64,000 nucleotides of DNA from Dendrophyllia cribrosa (lineage: Eukaryota > Cnidaria > Anthozoa > Scleractinia > Dendrophylliidae). The DNA lies in contig JAJLRJ010000001.1 in assembly GCA_024195265.1 (NCBI GenBank), forward strand, positions 1,343,910-1,407,909, written 5' to 3'. Positions within the stretch are counted from its first letter, which is position 1. Each line of letters opens with the position of its first letter. Positions 19,003-31,502 of the stretch are shown here, in pieces. The notes under the pieces were generated by a model. That model was not told where the DNA came from. It made no database searches and saw only the letters and a program-made list of their open reading frames with translations. Made by a program: the position numbers and the translations under genes.

Positions 19003-20200
19003 AGCCAACTACACCAACTACAGCAACTACACCAACTACAGTAACTACACCAACTACAGTAACTACACCAACTACTCCAACTACAGTAAATACACCAACT
19101 ACAGCAACCACAGCAACAACACCAATTACACCAACTACACTGACTACACTAACTACAGTTACTACATCAACTACACTGACTACACTAACTACAATAACTA
19201 CACCAACTACACTGGCTACACCAACTACATTACTAACTACACTAACTACACCAACTACACCAACTACACTGACTACCCCAACTACACTAACTACACCAAC
19301 TACAGCAACTACACCAAATACACTGACTACCCCAACTACACTAACACCACCAACTACACCAACTACACCAGCTACACTGACTACCCCAACTACACTAGCT
19401 ACACCAACTACAGCAACTACACCAACTACACTGACTACCCCAACTGCACTAACACCAACACCTGCACCAACTACACCAACTACACTGACTACCCCAACTA
19501 CACTAACTACAGCAACTACGGCAACTACACCAACTACACTGACTACCCCAACTACACCAACTACACCAACTACAACAACTACACCAACTATACTGACTAC
19601 CTTAACTACAATAACACCACCAACTACACTAACTACCCCAACTACAATAACTACACCAACTACACTGACTACCCCAACTACAATAACTACACCAACTACA
19701 CTGACTACCTTAACTACACTAACTACACCAACTACACTGACTACCCCAACTACACTAACTACATCAACTACACCAACTACACTGACTACCCCAACTACAC
19801 TAACTACATCAACTACACCAACTATACTGACTACCTTAACTACACTAACTACGCCAACTACACTGACTACCCCAACTACACTAACTACACCAACTACACC
19901 AACTACACTGACTACACCAACTACACTGACTACCTTAACTACACCAACTACACCAACTACACTAACTACACCAACTACACTGACACCACCAAATACAGCA
20001 ACTACACTAACACCACCAAATACAGCAACTACACTAACACCACCAACTTAACAGCAACTAAACCAACTACACTGACTACCCCGACTACAAGAACTACAAG
20101 AACTACACCAACTATACTGACTACCCCAACTACACTAACTACACTGACTACCTTAACTACACTAACACCACCAACTACAGCAACTGCACTTACCACAGTA
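19003..20200 (+). repeat. Thr-rich minisatellite, copy A
   Basis: Imperfect repeats of ACTACACCA, ACTACACTG and ACTACCCCA encode Thr-Thr-Pro and Thr-Thr-Leu when read in phase. A splice-acceptor-like TTCGATTCTTAG precedes the array and a TAA interrupts the Thr frame near 20048. Copy B has the same repeats in a different arrangement. It could be a mucin-like exon or simply a minisatellite. Confidence 0.6.
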
Positions 20201-20377
20201 CGTACTTCTCAGAGCAATGCAAGCAGTGTTCTATATTCGTGACGGTAGTCATGAATCTATTTCGGGTTCCTGAAATCACTCTAGCAGGATTCGATATTTC
20301 AGTGAAATTTGGTTACATGGGCATTAAAGTGGAAGGAAACTTTAGGAATTCTGAATCTTTTTACTACCAACCGTTTC

Positions 20378-20480
20378 AGATTGTGATAGATAACTGCAAA
20401 TGACTTTTCCATGTCTCTCTGATATCTCGAATTGTTTTTGACTTGTCCATTACCAGTTGCTGACTTGTCCATGGTTTTGT
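20378..20480 (-). pseudogene. Truncated copy of the small minus-strand frame
   Basis: The first 34 or so codons of the frame at 41779-41465 are present, starting ATG at about 20480 and reading MDKSATGNGQ. About 940 bp that follow in copy B are deleted here, so the frame is lost at CCGTTTCAG. A 3-bp in-frame difference (one Gln codon) separates the two copies. Confidence 0.5.
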
Positions 20481-20774
20481 GTTAATTTAACTCAATGCAC
20501 AAATGGTAATATTTACTTCAAGGAATTCGGAACACTTGCTTTTGAATGTCGATAACACAAATCAAGCGTCCTTTTCTTTGCCAACTCTAACCCCTGTATT
20601 CAGACGCAATCAGTTTAAACTCAAAAGAGCGTCTCTTTTAACTCATTTAGGCTGAATACGTTTCAGATCGAGGTATTTAACATCGTATAAAGCTGTCAAT
20701 ATGTTAATATAGGTTATAAGTAGGCATTTTTGTGGAGGCTAGAGCCAGATGGCATATTTAATGACCACTTAACA

Positions 20775-20990
20775 CAAAGAAGTAATTTGTCTTACTAATG
20801 CTTGAAAGTGTTTGATTGTGACAAGTAATTGGTCAAGGTTGAAAGTTTAAGATCTGAGGTTCCACTAATGGCGTCTTTACAGAATTTACATTCACACGGA
20901 TGTGTGAGAGAGAGAGTTGGCATGTTAATTTTTGGACGTACAAGGGGGAGTGGTGAATACCACCCACCAATAAGAGTTTGCCATGCCAAT
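20775..20990. repeat. 216-bp repeat, first of three copies
   Basis: AACACAAAGAAGTAATTTG to GAGTTTGCCATGCCA recurs at about 21209-21427 and 42078-42295 with few differences. Short frames run through on both strands (HPCECKFC on minus, ASLQNLHSHGC on plus). No start or splicing evidence makes either of them a gene. Confidence 0.7.
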
Positions 20991-21208
20991 TATTACAGAC
21001 CCACATTTAAGAGCAGATCCGTGCAAGAATCAAACAAAATCGCAAATCTTCGGCGAAGCTGAAAAAAATCAAATTAGCTCCTCTTTTGCATATAGATAGT
21101 CTATAGTAAGTACATGAATACCATGTAGTTTTTTCCTTGAAATATCTATTTGTTTCCGAGAAAAACGAAGAAAGTCGTTATAATCTCAGGGCACAATTTG
21201 GCAATCCC

Positions 21209-21427
21209 AAACACAAAGAAGTAATTTGTCTTACTAATGCTTGAAAGTGTTTGATTGTGACAAGTAATTGGTCAAGGTTGAAAGTTTAAGATCTGAGGTT
21301 CCACTAATGGCGTCTCTACAGAATTTACATTCACACGGATGTGTGAGAGAGAGAGTTGACATGTTAATTTTTGGACGTACAAGGGGGAGTGGTGAATACC
21401 ACCCACCAATAAGAGTTTGCCATGCCA
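21209..21427. repeat. 216-bp repeat, second copy
   Basis: It is a direct repeat of 20775-20990, 434 bp downstream, and is cut at GCCATGCCA by the start of the inverted-repeat element that follows. Confidence 0.7.
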
Positions 21428-22938
21428 AGCATGTGTTCCCAGTTTTCCATCCTTGCATAACCGTGAACCAATTTGAGACCATATGCAAATTACGTCCGAA
21501 ATTTGCATATCAGGCTGAGCAAGCGTTCGTGACAGTCACGGTTGGTACACAGGGTGGATATTAAGGTATTCTCAGTGGCCAAAATTCCATATTTTTTTTT
21601 AAGTTTGATGAGTGTTGTTCGGAAGTCTTCAATTAATACAGTTCAAAACAGGAAAGAGATCTCGTGGGTTTTAAAATAAAGTATTGACAGAAAACCAATA
21701 TTTATTACATGGGTGGGGTTGGGTTGGGGTGGATCTTGTCGGCCTGGATTTCACATGTTAAGCTACACAAATAATCTTTCAAACGAGAACGCAGGTACAA
21801 AGATTGAGAAATTTTGATCCATTTACTTGTCATTGTTTTTATTTTATAGAGTTTTATAAAGTCTACTTCCGCTTCTGGTATCTGATTGGACTGCTATGGT
21901 AAAACAACAACAAAGACAGGCCAGCCCTAGTTTCATTTCTAGAGTGTGACAATTGACAATGCTTTAGTTGTGAGAGGAACATTCCTCCTTCATTGTCCCG
22001 CTTTTAATAAGAAATATTTCGGTTAATCTTCTCCTTGCCGATACAAACATGACTCGCGCTTTCCGCTCATTCCTTGCTCTGGTATTACCTTTTTCTGTTT
22101 TTTAAGGGGGAGGTCGGGCCAATAAGAAATCAATTCCTGCGAAAAATTGCAGACGAAAAAAAAAATAAACACAATAAAATGAAGTTAAAAACACATTGAA
22201 AACTAGCGGAAAAGAATCAATGCAAGGCACGTTTCATGCACAGAATTAAGAAATATAATTGATCAACTAATCAATTATTTAATGCCAATATAATGAAAAT
22301 AAAATAAACTGATGTGATATTTTTTTTGGTGTATATTGTAGGAGAGCTATTAGGCATTTAACTCTAAAACACCCTTATGGACTACTGGTCCTAGAAAGAA
22401 AATTAGGAAACCATGGAACAAAGAATCTTCCGCGTTCTGAATTCTTAGGGGTTTTTACAACAACAACAAACAACAACAACAGTTTTATTTGAAACCTTCC
22501 AATTACAACAGTACCTCCCATCTATACATACATAATTTCATTCCACTTTAAGCGAATGCTACGTCGCTTGTACAATATCAGATGATAGTCCAATACACCC
22601 TCTGGTGTCGTATACAGGGCCCATGCACCCCATTGGGAGAGATGGGGCAGAAAACGTTTGGGAAAGTTCTGCTTTCTCTAGTTCAGGTACTGCAGTCGCA
22701 CAGTGTTCAGAGCCTTGAAGCATACCGCACTGTACATAGCGCGAGCATTAAGCCTTTCTAAAAAAAATACATGAAACATATGGCAAAAGACCCAATGAAT
22801 ACTTTATCCACCCATGTACCAACCGTGACTGTCACGAACGCTTGCTCAACCTGATATGCAAATTTGAGACGTAATTTGCATATAGTCTCAAAACGGTTCA
22901 CGGTTACGCAAGGATGGAAAACTGGGAACACATGCTTG
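21426..22938. mobile_element. DNA element with ~130-bp inverted termini
   Basis: CAAGCATGTGTTCCCAGTTTTCC at the left is inverted at the right end, and similarity continues for about 130 bp through GGTTGGTACA. No clear target duplication is visible. The interior (about 22457-22770) is a minus-strand transcript-like tail: AATAAAACTG followed by (TTG)n, so a LINE or retrocopy 3' end has been captured. No transposase was seen. Confidence 0.55.
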
Positions 22939-24129
22939 AACTAGTTCGCTTTATTGTCAACCCTTTTACAGTTTCCGCCAGAAATCTGGTAAAAAAATTG
23001 TATCAACAGTATAAAGAGTACGAAAGTGCAAAGTGAACTACGAAGAATTCAGCGAAAAGTTTGTAAAAGCGTTTTTGATCGTGGCTACGGGCTTCACTGT
23101 TCATGATAAACTTCACGAATGAAATTGAACAGACGTCAAAACGAAACACTATGGATATTCAAGAATGTCATATCCAAGTTAAGGTTTGTATATTTTCATT
23201 GTTTTTTTGTTTTTTTGGCGTCAGAGTTGCCAAGATTTCTCAAGGAAAAACGTTTTTGTTTTTGTTGTTGGTCACGCACACACAAGATGGCGTGATTTTA
23301 CGTCTTTCGTTCACGATTTTCAACAAATTCTTAAAAATCCCAAATTCATTTCCCCAAACTAAACTTTGCATATTTTGAAAGATCGTCAACTCTAGTATTG
23401 ACATTCGTAATATTACGAAATTCTGAACAAAGGCACATGCTCAAAATCCGATCGCTGTTTTTCGCCTACCGTTTTACGGAGAACGGGAGAGCCATAAGCT
23501 TTTGACTTCATTTGAATACTTAGATTAAACTAATTTTTATGAAATGATGGTATTTAGACTGTGACAAGTTGTACAACAAATTGGAGCTATGACAGCTTTT
23601 TCTAGCGCAGTAGTTTTGATACGCGAGTCGAGTGAATCATGACTTATTTTAAGCCTGTTTGTTGTCGCCAAATCGAACCCCGGACTGAAAACTAATGTTT
23701 TCGTTTTCCCAGAAACAAATAAGTTTTCCAAGAAAAAAACTACACAGCAATTGTATACTTACTAAAGGCTACCTGTATGCAAAAGAAGAGCGAATTTTAG
23801 TTTTTTAACTTTGCCGTGCAATGTTTGATTTTTGCACGGATTTGCTCTTAAACGCGTTACATATGCGTGACCGCAGCCTTACGTTAATAGATCAGACCAT
23901 ATTCGTATTCTCGATATTGAATTGGGACCTGTTTGCAGTCGAGGCTAATGCGAAGCAATCTTTTCATATGAAAATATTTTTTAATGATATTCCCCCGCAT
24001 GAGCAAGCTAGTTCATCTTAAACTGCGAGAATTCAATTTAATTTCATTCATAGGATCTTTATAACTAAAAAGGAGCTTTTTAGATTCAAGATCAAGGAAG
24101 ATGGAGATTGTGTATACTGAGGAGAAACG
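22939..24129. other. Non-coding AT-rich sequence
   Basis: Short frames occur but none has family motifs, splice context or conservation that I can support. From about 23846 the sequence is shared with 42312-42570 in copy B. Confidence 0.45.
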
Positions 24130-24695
24130 GATTTTAGAGATCATACGTGAACTGTCATTTCACAAAGTCTATTGTTCTGAAGGTGTTGCGGTGGTTCAAT
24201 TCAACCAACAATTCCTCCTTCACACTCACGACTGAAGAAGTTTTATTTGGCCTATTCAGTGCATCTGATGGCTCCTCTTTATGTGTTACTTTATTTATAA
24301 AAGAAAACTCCAGAACGATTCATTATCGATTTCGGACTTTATAAATAAAATCATTTATAAATATAAAATAGAACACTTTCTTTAAGTATATATCAAGCAG
24401 CTATCTTACAGTTCTTCTTCTTCTTTTTGTATATTTTTAGTCTTGGTAATGGTTTAGAGAAATAACGAAAGCCCGTTGCCACTGTATTAGTGTATTGTAT
24501 GTATTATCTTGTAAATAATGTTAAGTTTTACGTGATTAGTGACACGATTGTAAGTAGTGAACTATTAATAGCATATTCTTGATATTGTTGATGTAGTATA
24601 TTGTATTGTAAGTAGTGTAATATTAGTGTTTGTAGGTATTGTTTTATAAGTGTTTCTTTGTAGTGCAAATAAATAAATAAATAAATAAATAAAAA
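24130..24695 (+). mobile_element. LINE 3' fragment with (AAATA)n tail, copy A
   Basis: A short frame containing SSFTLTTEEVLFGLF resembles the C-terminal part of LINE ORF2 proteins. It is followed by an untranslated region and (AAATA)n ending at about 24693. The same fragment is at 51044-51592. Confidence 0.6.
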
Positions 24696-26141
24696 TTATT
24701 CGTATTCTCGGTATTGAATTGGAAGTAGTTTGCAGTTGAGGCTCATGCAAGGCTGAATCTTTTTACATGCAAATATTTTTAATGATATTTCCCGCGTGAG
24801 CAAGCTAGTTCCATTTCAATACCGCGAATGCGAATATGGTCTATTGCCACTGTATAATGAAAAGAATTTTCACGATAGCTTAGGTAGCAGCGAGGCGTTT
24901 AGTAAGCAGGCATGGCAAACTTGTTGTTCAAAACCGCACAAATATGTACAATGTAGACAAAAGAGAAAGTCCTGAAATAAACCAGCTGTCGACAAATAAT
25001 ACGGCAATGAAACTTTGGTAGACGAATGCAAAAGTCCCCTATACTTTTAATTCTATTTCGCGCCCTTAAAATGGTTTAATGCACTTAAACGTTACAGAGA
25101 TAGTGCATTACATGTTAAACTAAAGATAAAAATTTTAAAGACACTTCATCGACTAGTTTTTAAATAAACGCTTCCATAACAAACGTGTTACTTTTGTGAG
25201 TAAAATGAGCATATTTAGATATTGCTTTTGATCACATCAACTGAAATATAGTGAAGCAACAAGATGGAAACTTCAAGGAATCTAGTTTTACGGCACATGA
25301 ATAATATATGGTGAAAATATGGTTTCAATTTGTCAGGAAAGGACTGGCATCAATAGAAAGTATTAACTGAAAGTAATAAGAATCTTTGAATTTTTGTTGG
25401 AAAATATTTAACCCAATTTTATTCGAAAACGCTCACGTAGAATTTTTCAAACTTTGCAGTCTTGAAGACCTACATCTAGACTACAAGAGGCATACAGGCC
25501 TTTTTAAAAGTTAGGTCTAGATGTTGAGTTAATTACTAATGTGCAAAAACCATGACGTCATCAGATCGTTGTTTTAGTAACACCAACGTCAATCAAATCT
25601 ACTTTTTTGGAAAGTTCATTTCATCTCTAGTGTATTTTAATGTGAAGCAGCTTACCTGACCGAGCTCAGACAATGAAGTATCAGCCGTTCAAAGTAGGGA
25701 TATTGTGTCGCCATAAAAACCCAGTTGAGCCCGCACCTTATTTAACAACTCTTAGCAAAATATTATATATCTTCAATTTTCCGACTTTTTGATAAATTTG
25801 AATTTTGAGTAAAATTCAAGATGATGGCCATATTGTCTGCCATTTTGTATGGCGTCAAACATAGCCAATGATATTTACCTTATCTTGTAGAGCATCGCAG
25901 GCTTTGTGTAAGATGAAGAAAGTAAAAAAAAAATGAATACCATGTGATGGCGTTCTCGTAAGAAGACTGTTGAATTGCATGAAACTGGCACGTTTTGTTT
26001 ATTTTGGTAATATTTTACTGTATATTTTTAATGCGCATTTAATGTCAGTTTGGCCTACTATTTTAAAGAGACAGTCGCAAAACATACTTTATTTGAAAGA
26101 GCAGATAACACATCTGCGAAAGGGTAGAACTGAAGACTTAA

Positions 26142-26705
26142 CCCTATTCGGCCGGGGCTTTTTTTGAGTTCCTGAGCCTGGGGAGGAGGGCACCCCCATT
26201 AAGGCTATGACAATGAAACCTAGAGGGTACATAGTACGTCCAAAACTGTCTCCTTAGCTGTCCGCACAATGGATTGATGACGTTATATGACGTAGTTATT
26301 AGGTAATTAGTTATACGGCCGCCATCTTGGATCCGCCATCTTGGATTTCTGAATTTTTTAAAACCTCTTAAAAACCGTCCAAATTGACGCAAAATTAATC
26401 AAAACCAATAAATAAACGTTAAATGACGTAAAAATACAAAAGTTATACCAATAAACATTGTTTTTCTTCATTCAAAGGTATAAATATGCAAATATCCAAA
26501 AAACATGGCTGTCAAAATCCTGTTGCCATTGAAACGTCATGTCACGTGATCAAAAAACTGTCATATGAAATTGTTGCCAGATAAATTTTAGGAAAAGTCA
26601 CAAAGTTTGATGGCGTTTGAATACATATTAAAGAAGTTATGAATGTTGAAAGTTAGCGCGGGCACTTTGTGCCCCCCCCCCCCCCCCCCCCCAGGCCGAA
26701 TAGGG
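26142..26705. mobile_element. TTAA-flanked MITE present only in copy A
   Basis: The ends CCCTATTCGGCC and GGCCGAATAGGG are inverted, flanked by TTAA (26138-26141 and 26706-26709), as for piggyBac-type insertion. Copies B and 3 have the uninterrupted site (GAACTTAACCCCTGC near 53031, GAACTTATCCCCTGC near 59453). The interior has a G/C homopolymer and ATGACGTCAT-like motifs. A fragment of the same family is at about 62390-62860. Confidence 0.8.
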
Positions 26706-28547
26706 TTAACCCTTGAAAACACGGTAGCAATGCATGTTTTGAACTGAATTTCTCCATTGTATGCTGTGTTGCAATGTTACATTGATCGTCCTTCGCAGAA
26801 CGTTTTAATTCAAGTTGTATGAATCGCGAAGAAACAAGTTACAGGTGAAATTTTTCACTTTTAGTGATGTGATTAGTGCTGAAAAGCAATTGAAATTTCC
26901 TTTGTTACCCTGATTTTGTCCTTATTAAACTTTCATTTGAAAAGCAAAACTGATTGAAATTTAAAGTTACTAAAGGTTAATGAAGTTATTTTATTATATA
27001 ATATTTATTATTAATATTTTTTCTACGATTACATATGGTCACGTACAGCTTGTTTTTGGCAACAAACACTGTGAAAAGAACAATGTTTTCTAAGAGTAGT
27101 CGGTAAACCCCAAAAACTTTGCATTTCTCATATGGGCATCGCATTATCTAACTGTGCCAAAAGTATTAAAATTATCTATCCGCTAGACGATTTTTGCGCA
27201 AACTTCCTTGAGAGAGCGGTCGAATGTTTTGAAGTTTTTCTTCCTGTCTGCTTTAGAATGTAATGATTTTTCAATTTCCCTGAGCTCGAGGTTACTTCTT
27301 ATTTGGCAACTGCAAACAAATTAGCTAGCTAATTACGCCGGTGAGAAACACAACTTCGCTAAAATAGTTTTGTGCGGTAAAAATAAAGTGACGGTCATAT
27401 TACATCACTGGCGCCGTTAGATCGATTTTTATAATGTAAGGTAATAAAACTGATTTTAAAAGGCTTTTGTTTCAGATTCGCTATGTATACATCATGTTTT
27501 ACTGACAACTGCGAGGTCAAGGATGAAAATAAGAAAATCTCTGATTTGTGAATTGATTAGGACGCTAGAGCATGGTTCAATGTTAAAACAATCGATTTTA
27601 ATGTTTAAATCCCGTTAAAGCCCTTTTTTGTCAGGCTTCTTTGCAATTGCTTGAATTACATATGCAACGAAAAACAGGGTCGTTTATTCACTTTACCTTC
27701 TCTATCCACAGTTCATATATGATTCATTCGCTAAAATTGTTAAAAAAAAGAAATGTTCAAGTTTTTTTTAATCTCATAGAATGAACTCAACTAAAGACTA
27801 CACTCCTGCAAAGCAAGTTGTGTCAGCCCATCATCGTTCCTGTTTTCCAGCTGGCAAAACAATGAATGATTAAATCGACATTTTCATTAAGTTAATTGGT
27901 TCACCGCAGGAAGTATTTAATACACAGACTTGGTAATAACGTCAGCTTATTTAGTAAACTAGTAAAAATGATTTCAAAATTTTCTTCAGCTGTCAACTTA
28001 CATTATTTACAATTTCAACAGGAAGTTAAATCCACGCTAGTTGAACTTCTAATCACTTATCAAATTTCCCATTTTCTTTGAACTACCACAAACCAATTTT
28101 ACTGAACACACTGTATAGTTTTGTCAAGGTACTGCACCGATATTAATTGCTCGTTCAATTACGAAAGACGCCTAAACGTTCAGCATACCAATTGTTATTT
28201 TTACAGTGTAAAGCATCGAAGTAACTAAAAAGCAACGCAACACAATAAATATCTTATTATCTGACCTCAGCTTACAACTGCATCCAGCAGCAACAAGAAA
28301 TTCATTATAAATGCACATACAAGTACATAGGTTTTCGTACTTGCTGTTAAATACAATAAAACATGACATAGTAGTTTATTCAAAATGTTGGAAAAGAAAA
28401 ACCAAAAACATCAAGAAAAGGAAACACGAGGTCAACCCTATGACGTTGAACTTCCCTAAAATAAAAATAGAAAAGAACAATGTATATATGTGTGCATTAA
28501 AAAAGGTCATAATGACAATAAAAACTACGATATCGCTATTTACATAT

Positions 28548-29106
28548 TTACATTTTAAGAAAGGATTCCAATCTTGCTTCAAAAAAGACTAAAAGTTCCC
28601 GCTCCACCACCTGCTGGAGTAGGTTATTCCACTCGTGAACAATGCGGACAAAAAATGAATATTTGTATGAATTAAACTTTGCGCTTTTCTTGAATAATTT
28701 AAAATAATGGTTAGCGCGAGTGCGGTTATTTTTAGTTAGTTCAAAGAAGTCACTGAAGTTGAAACTATTTAGGCCAAATAAATAGAACCATGTCGCTTTC
28801 ATATCCCCCAAGAGAGTATTAAGGGTAAGTAAATACGTTCTCTTGTCGTCATAAGAAAAAAAGGAAAAAAAAGGAATGACTGATTGGTCCAGAAATACCA
28901 TTTTTCTTCCAATAATTTCCGTGCCTGGAATTTGCGGGATAATTTTGTTGGCGGCACTTTCGGCATGGAGCTCCAAATTGATTGGCCCTAGTCTGATTAT
29001 ATGCCTTTTCAGAACCTATATAAATAAAGTGTTTTGGTCCAATAAAAACAAAAAAACGTCTGAAGAAGTCTTTAGAAGTATAAAATACCTTTGTTCCTAA
29101 AAACAA
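28548..29106 (-). pseudogene. LINE reverse-transcriptase C-terminal fragment, copy A
   Basis: The minus strand encodes NNRTRANHYFKLFKKSAKFN and RIVHEWNNLLQQVVE, typical of the end of a CR1/L2-type ORF2. A frameshift separates its two halves. The same fragment lies at 55739-56242 and 61274-61704, so it predates the triplication. It lies immediately upstream of the peptide gene and might supply part of its promoter region. Confidence 0.7.
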
Positions 29107-29179
29107 GAGGGAATCGGTAAGTGTTTGACTGAGTATATAGTTTTTGACACTCCAGGAAAACCTATTTATATAGAGAGCT

Positions 29180-29186
29180 TATAAAA
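29180..29186 (+). promoter_or_regulatory. TATA box of peptide gene 1
   Basis: TATAAAA lies 193 bp upstream of the start codon and is conserved at 56371-56377 in copy B. In the third copy the same place reads CTAAAAAAAA, so the box is lost there, although an upstream TATTTATATA remains. Confidence 0.4.
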
Positions 29187-29378
29187 GATATTACAGAAGT
29201 TCAGACAAAAAATCGTACATCGCGCTCAAAGAAGAAAAAGAGGAACATTTGCTTAATAGCTGGAATTTGTAAGCAATGATACTGTCTTTTTATGTTCAAG
29301 CCTTTTACATGAGCATTTCCCAAATTTGTGTGTCAAAAACAATCATTTGAGTTTAAAACCACGCAGGTAGCAAAGAAA

Positions 29379-29489
29379 ATGAACAAGAAGCTGATCTGTG
29401 TTGTGCTCCTGACGGTACTTGTCATAGCCGCCGAGTCACAGCCACCTGTATATAGCCGGAATCGCTTCGGTGCTAAAAGGCATTTTAAG
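29379..29489 (+). CDS. Secreted peptide precursor 1, exon 1
   Basis: Thirty-seven codons from ATG at 29379 to the donor AAG|GTAAAT. The first ~20 residues are a clear signal peptide (MNKK, hydrophobic LICVVLLTVLVIAA). Probable cleavage after Ser20 leaves Gln-Pro-Pro at the N-terminus, which could form pyroglutamate and resist aminopeptidases, as in many cnidarian neuropeptides. Then follow SRNRFGAKR: an Arg-Phe-Gly segment and a Lys-Arg pair. Here an Ala separates Gly from Lys-Arg, which would spoil a normal amidation site. An AG just before the exon (ACGCAG|GTAGC) may mark a 5' untranslated intron. The second exon is at 30704. Neuropeptide function is inference; I do not recognise a named family. 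Confidence 0.7.
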
Positions 29490-29797
29490 GTAAATGAAAA
29501 GTTTACGTTGTTTTAAGTGTATAAGCTGAAGCCTTCTTTCTTTTTTTATAGTGCTTTTGAATTTGGATAGGTCTATTTTTATTTTTTTTCTTTCGATGTA
29601 TGTTCTATTTTAACTGCACTTTAAAGCCAGCCCTTTATTTCAAACAGCCCAACTAAACCTTTTATCCATATTTAGCATAATAGACGACTAATTCCATATA
29701 CTCACTTTCTTTCAATAAGGCTCACAGTCCAACTTACATAAGGTCACACCAAACGAATATATTTCAGTTTTATTTAAACGAAATAAGGATCCATTAA

Positions 29798-30238
29798 AGT
29801 GCCCATAACGATTTTTTTTATTTTCTTATCTAAATCTACACGTCACGTAATGAACATCCGCGAAAAATTATTTTGATTTCAGCAAAACGTGAATTTTTTA
29901 TGATTTTTAAAGTCTTCGAAATTTGCCGTCATTTTGGTCCACCATTCGCATTAGTCTCCTCTCGGTCTCTCTCGGTTAACAAAGGATCCGTGACGTAGAT
30001 TAAGGAACACATAACTTCATACAAAGGAACCTGTGACTTCAAACAAAGGAACTGTGACGTACATTAAGGAACATGTGAGCCCGTTGGCCTTCTTAACCGC
30101 AAAAAAATAGGATTTGGAAGATTTGAAATATCATAAAAAATTCACGTTTTGCTGAAATCAAAAATTTTTTTCGCAGATGTTCATTACGTGACGTGTAGAT
30201 TTAGATAAGAAAACAAAAAAAAAATCGTTATGGGCACT
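29798..30238. mobile_element. TTAA MITE in the intron of peptide gene 1
   Basis: AGTGCCCATAACG at the left and CGTTATGGGCACT at the right are ends of inverted repeats extending over about 100 bp. TTAA flanks both sides (29794-29797, 30239-30242). Copy B has the same insertion (56989-57445). The third copy has the empty site GGATCCATTAAATTTCC at about 63112-63128, which proves the insertion and its target. Confidence 0.85.
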
Positions 30239-30703
30239 TTAAATTTCCTTCGTGTGAAGGTGTGTTGGTAACGCGGCTTATTCTTTGCCGTTGTGTTGTT
30301 CCACCGAAATTGAAAATGTCGGATATACGCTCTTCCAAAAATGTGCCCACCGAATCACAGACTCAATAAGCCTTCCGACAATATAAGTAAGTTGTTGAAC
30401 TTATTTGTATCTTTAGGTTTTTTGAGAGATGACTGCAGTACAATTACCGTTGTTTGTTGCAATAAAACTTGTTTTTTTTTTTAATATCGGTTCAGAAATT
30501 TTAACTGTGCTCTTCAATTAAAAGCCGAACCCTTTCTTTTAATAATAAGCTCCCCCTAAAATAAGCCCACAAAAACGTTCATTGAACGAACACAAGCCCA
30601 GGGCATATATTTGTAATTTTTAATGATTTGACAGTGTGGTAAATGTCTTTCTGTTAATCATCACACATATCATAATGTGTCTTTCAATTTCGTGTGTTCG
30701 CAG

Positions 30704-30805
30704 GCTACAATCAATAAGAGAGAGTACTGTGCCAGAGCCACACAGATCTGCAGCCCTCAACATGACGACTTGTCGAGCGATGACCCCAACTTCTCGGGCG
30801 TTTAG
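30704..30805 (+). CDS. Secreted peptide precursor 1, exon 2
   Basis: It follows the acceptor TTCGCAG and joins exon 1 in phase 0, giving a 70-residue precursor. The 33 codons read ATINKREYCARATQIC and then an acidic tail with DDLSSDDPNFSGV before TAG. A Lys-Arg pair precedes the Cys-x6-Cys loop, so a second mature peptide with one disulfide ring is possible. The exon is identical in copy B. An AATAAA at 30915-30920 supports a transcript end about 110 bp downstream. Confidence 0.7.
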   Translation, partial: ATINKREYCARATQICSPQHDDLSSDDPNFSGV

Positions 30806-30914
30806 CAGAAGAAACAAAAGGGACAAATAATCAACTCAGAGCCTGAGAAACGTCCCTTTTGGCAGCGAGAGCACTTTTGAGTAACTCCATTGATATTAGT
30901 CTCTGTCATTAAAC

Positions 30915-30920
30915 AATAAA
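30915..30920 (+). terminator. Polyadenylation signal of peptide gene 1
   Basis: AATAAA 110 bp after the stop codon, retained in copy B at about 57729. Confidence 0.5.
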
Positions 30921-31502
30921 AAATGGAATGCCCAAAATGAGAATCTTGCCATGTGTGTGTGTGCGTCTTCTTTCATTTTTATCTCGTGAATACGCGAAGC
31001 ATTGAACAACATTTAGTATACGGGGACAAATATGAAAATTTTCACCCATTCCATCATCTGTAAACTTTTTTAATTTCCCAGTGTATTACGTGTAATAAGA
31101 CGATTGCTGTAGTAAACTTTTTTCCCAGTGTAATTACGTCATCTAGCTGTCTAGACAGTCTCGTTTCACACCACGCATATTTATGTCACGCTAAGATGTA
31201 TGGTCGTTTTAAATCTGTTTTTCAATTCCAAACTCAGTATGGAATATTAAAACCGATCTGTGGACTTAACCTTACCTTGTTTCTTGGTATTCACGAGATG
31301 GCTCTTAGAACGTTCGATTAGAAATCATGAATAGGAAAGAGCTGTAAATTTATGGTAGGTAAAGTGTCCAATACTCACGAAAGTTTTATCTTTACATCAA
31401 TTGTAGTAGTATAGCAAAATTATGTTATCTGCCTTCATTTACGAGAAGTCAGTTTGATTCATACTGGAAACTTTCCTACTTGTTGCAGCCTTTGTTGCTT
31501 TA

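Noticed and set aside
19003..20200. Array of regular short repeats as a CRISPR or coding collagen
   Set aside because: Repeats are 9-12 bp, contiguous, and encode Thr/Pro/Leu without the Gly periodicity of collagen.
29379..30805. Coral small cysteine-rich protein or toxin
   Set aside because: The mature region has only two cysteines, not the eight of that family, and has prohormone-type processing sites.
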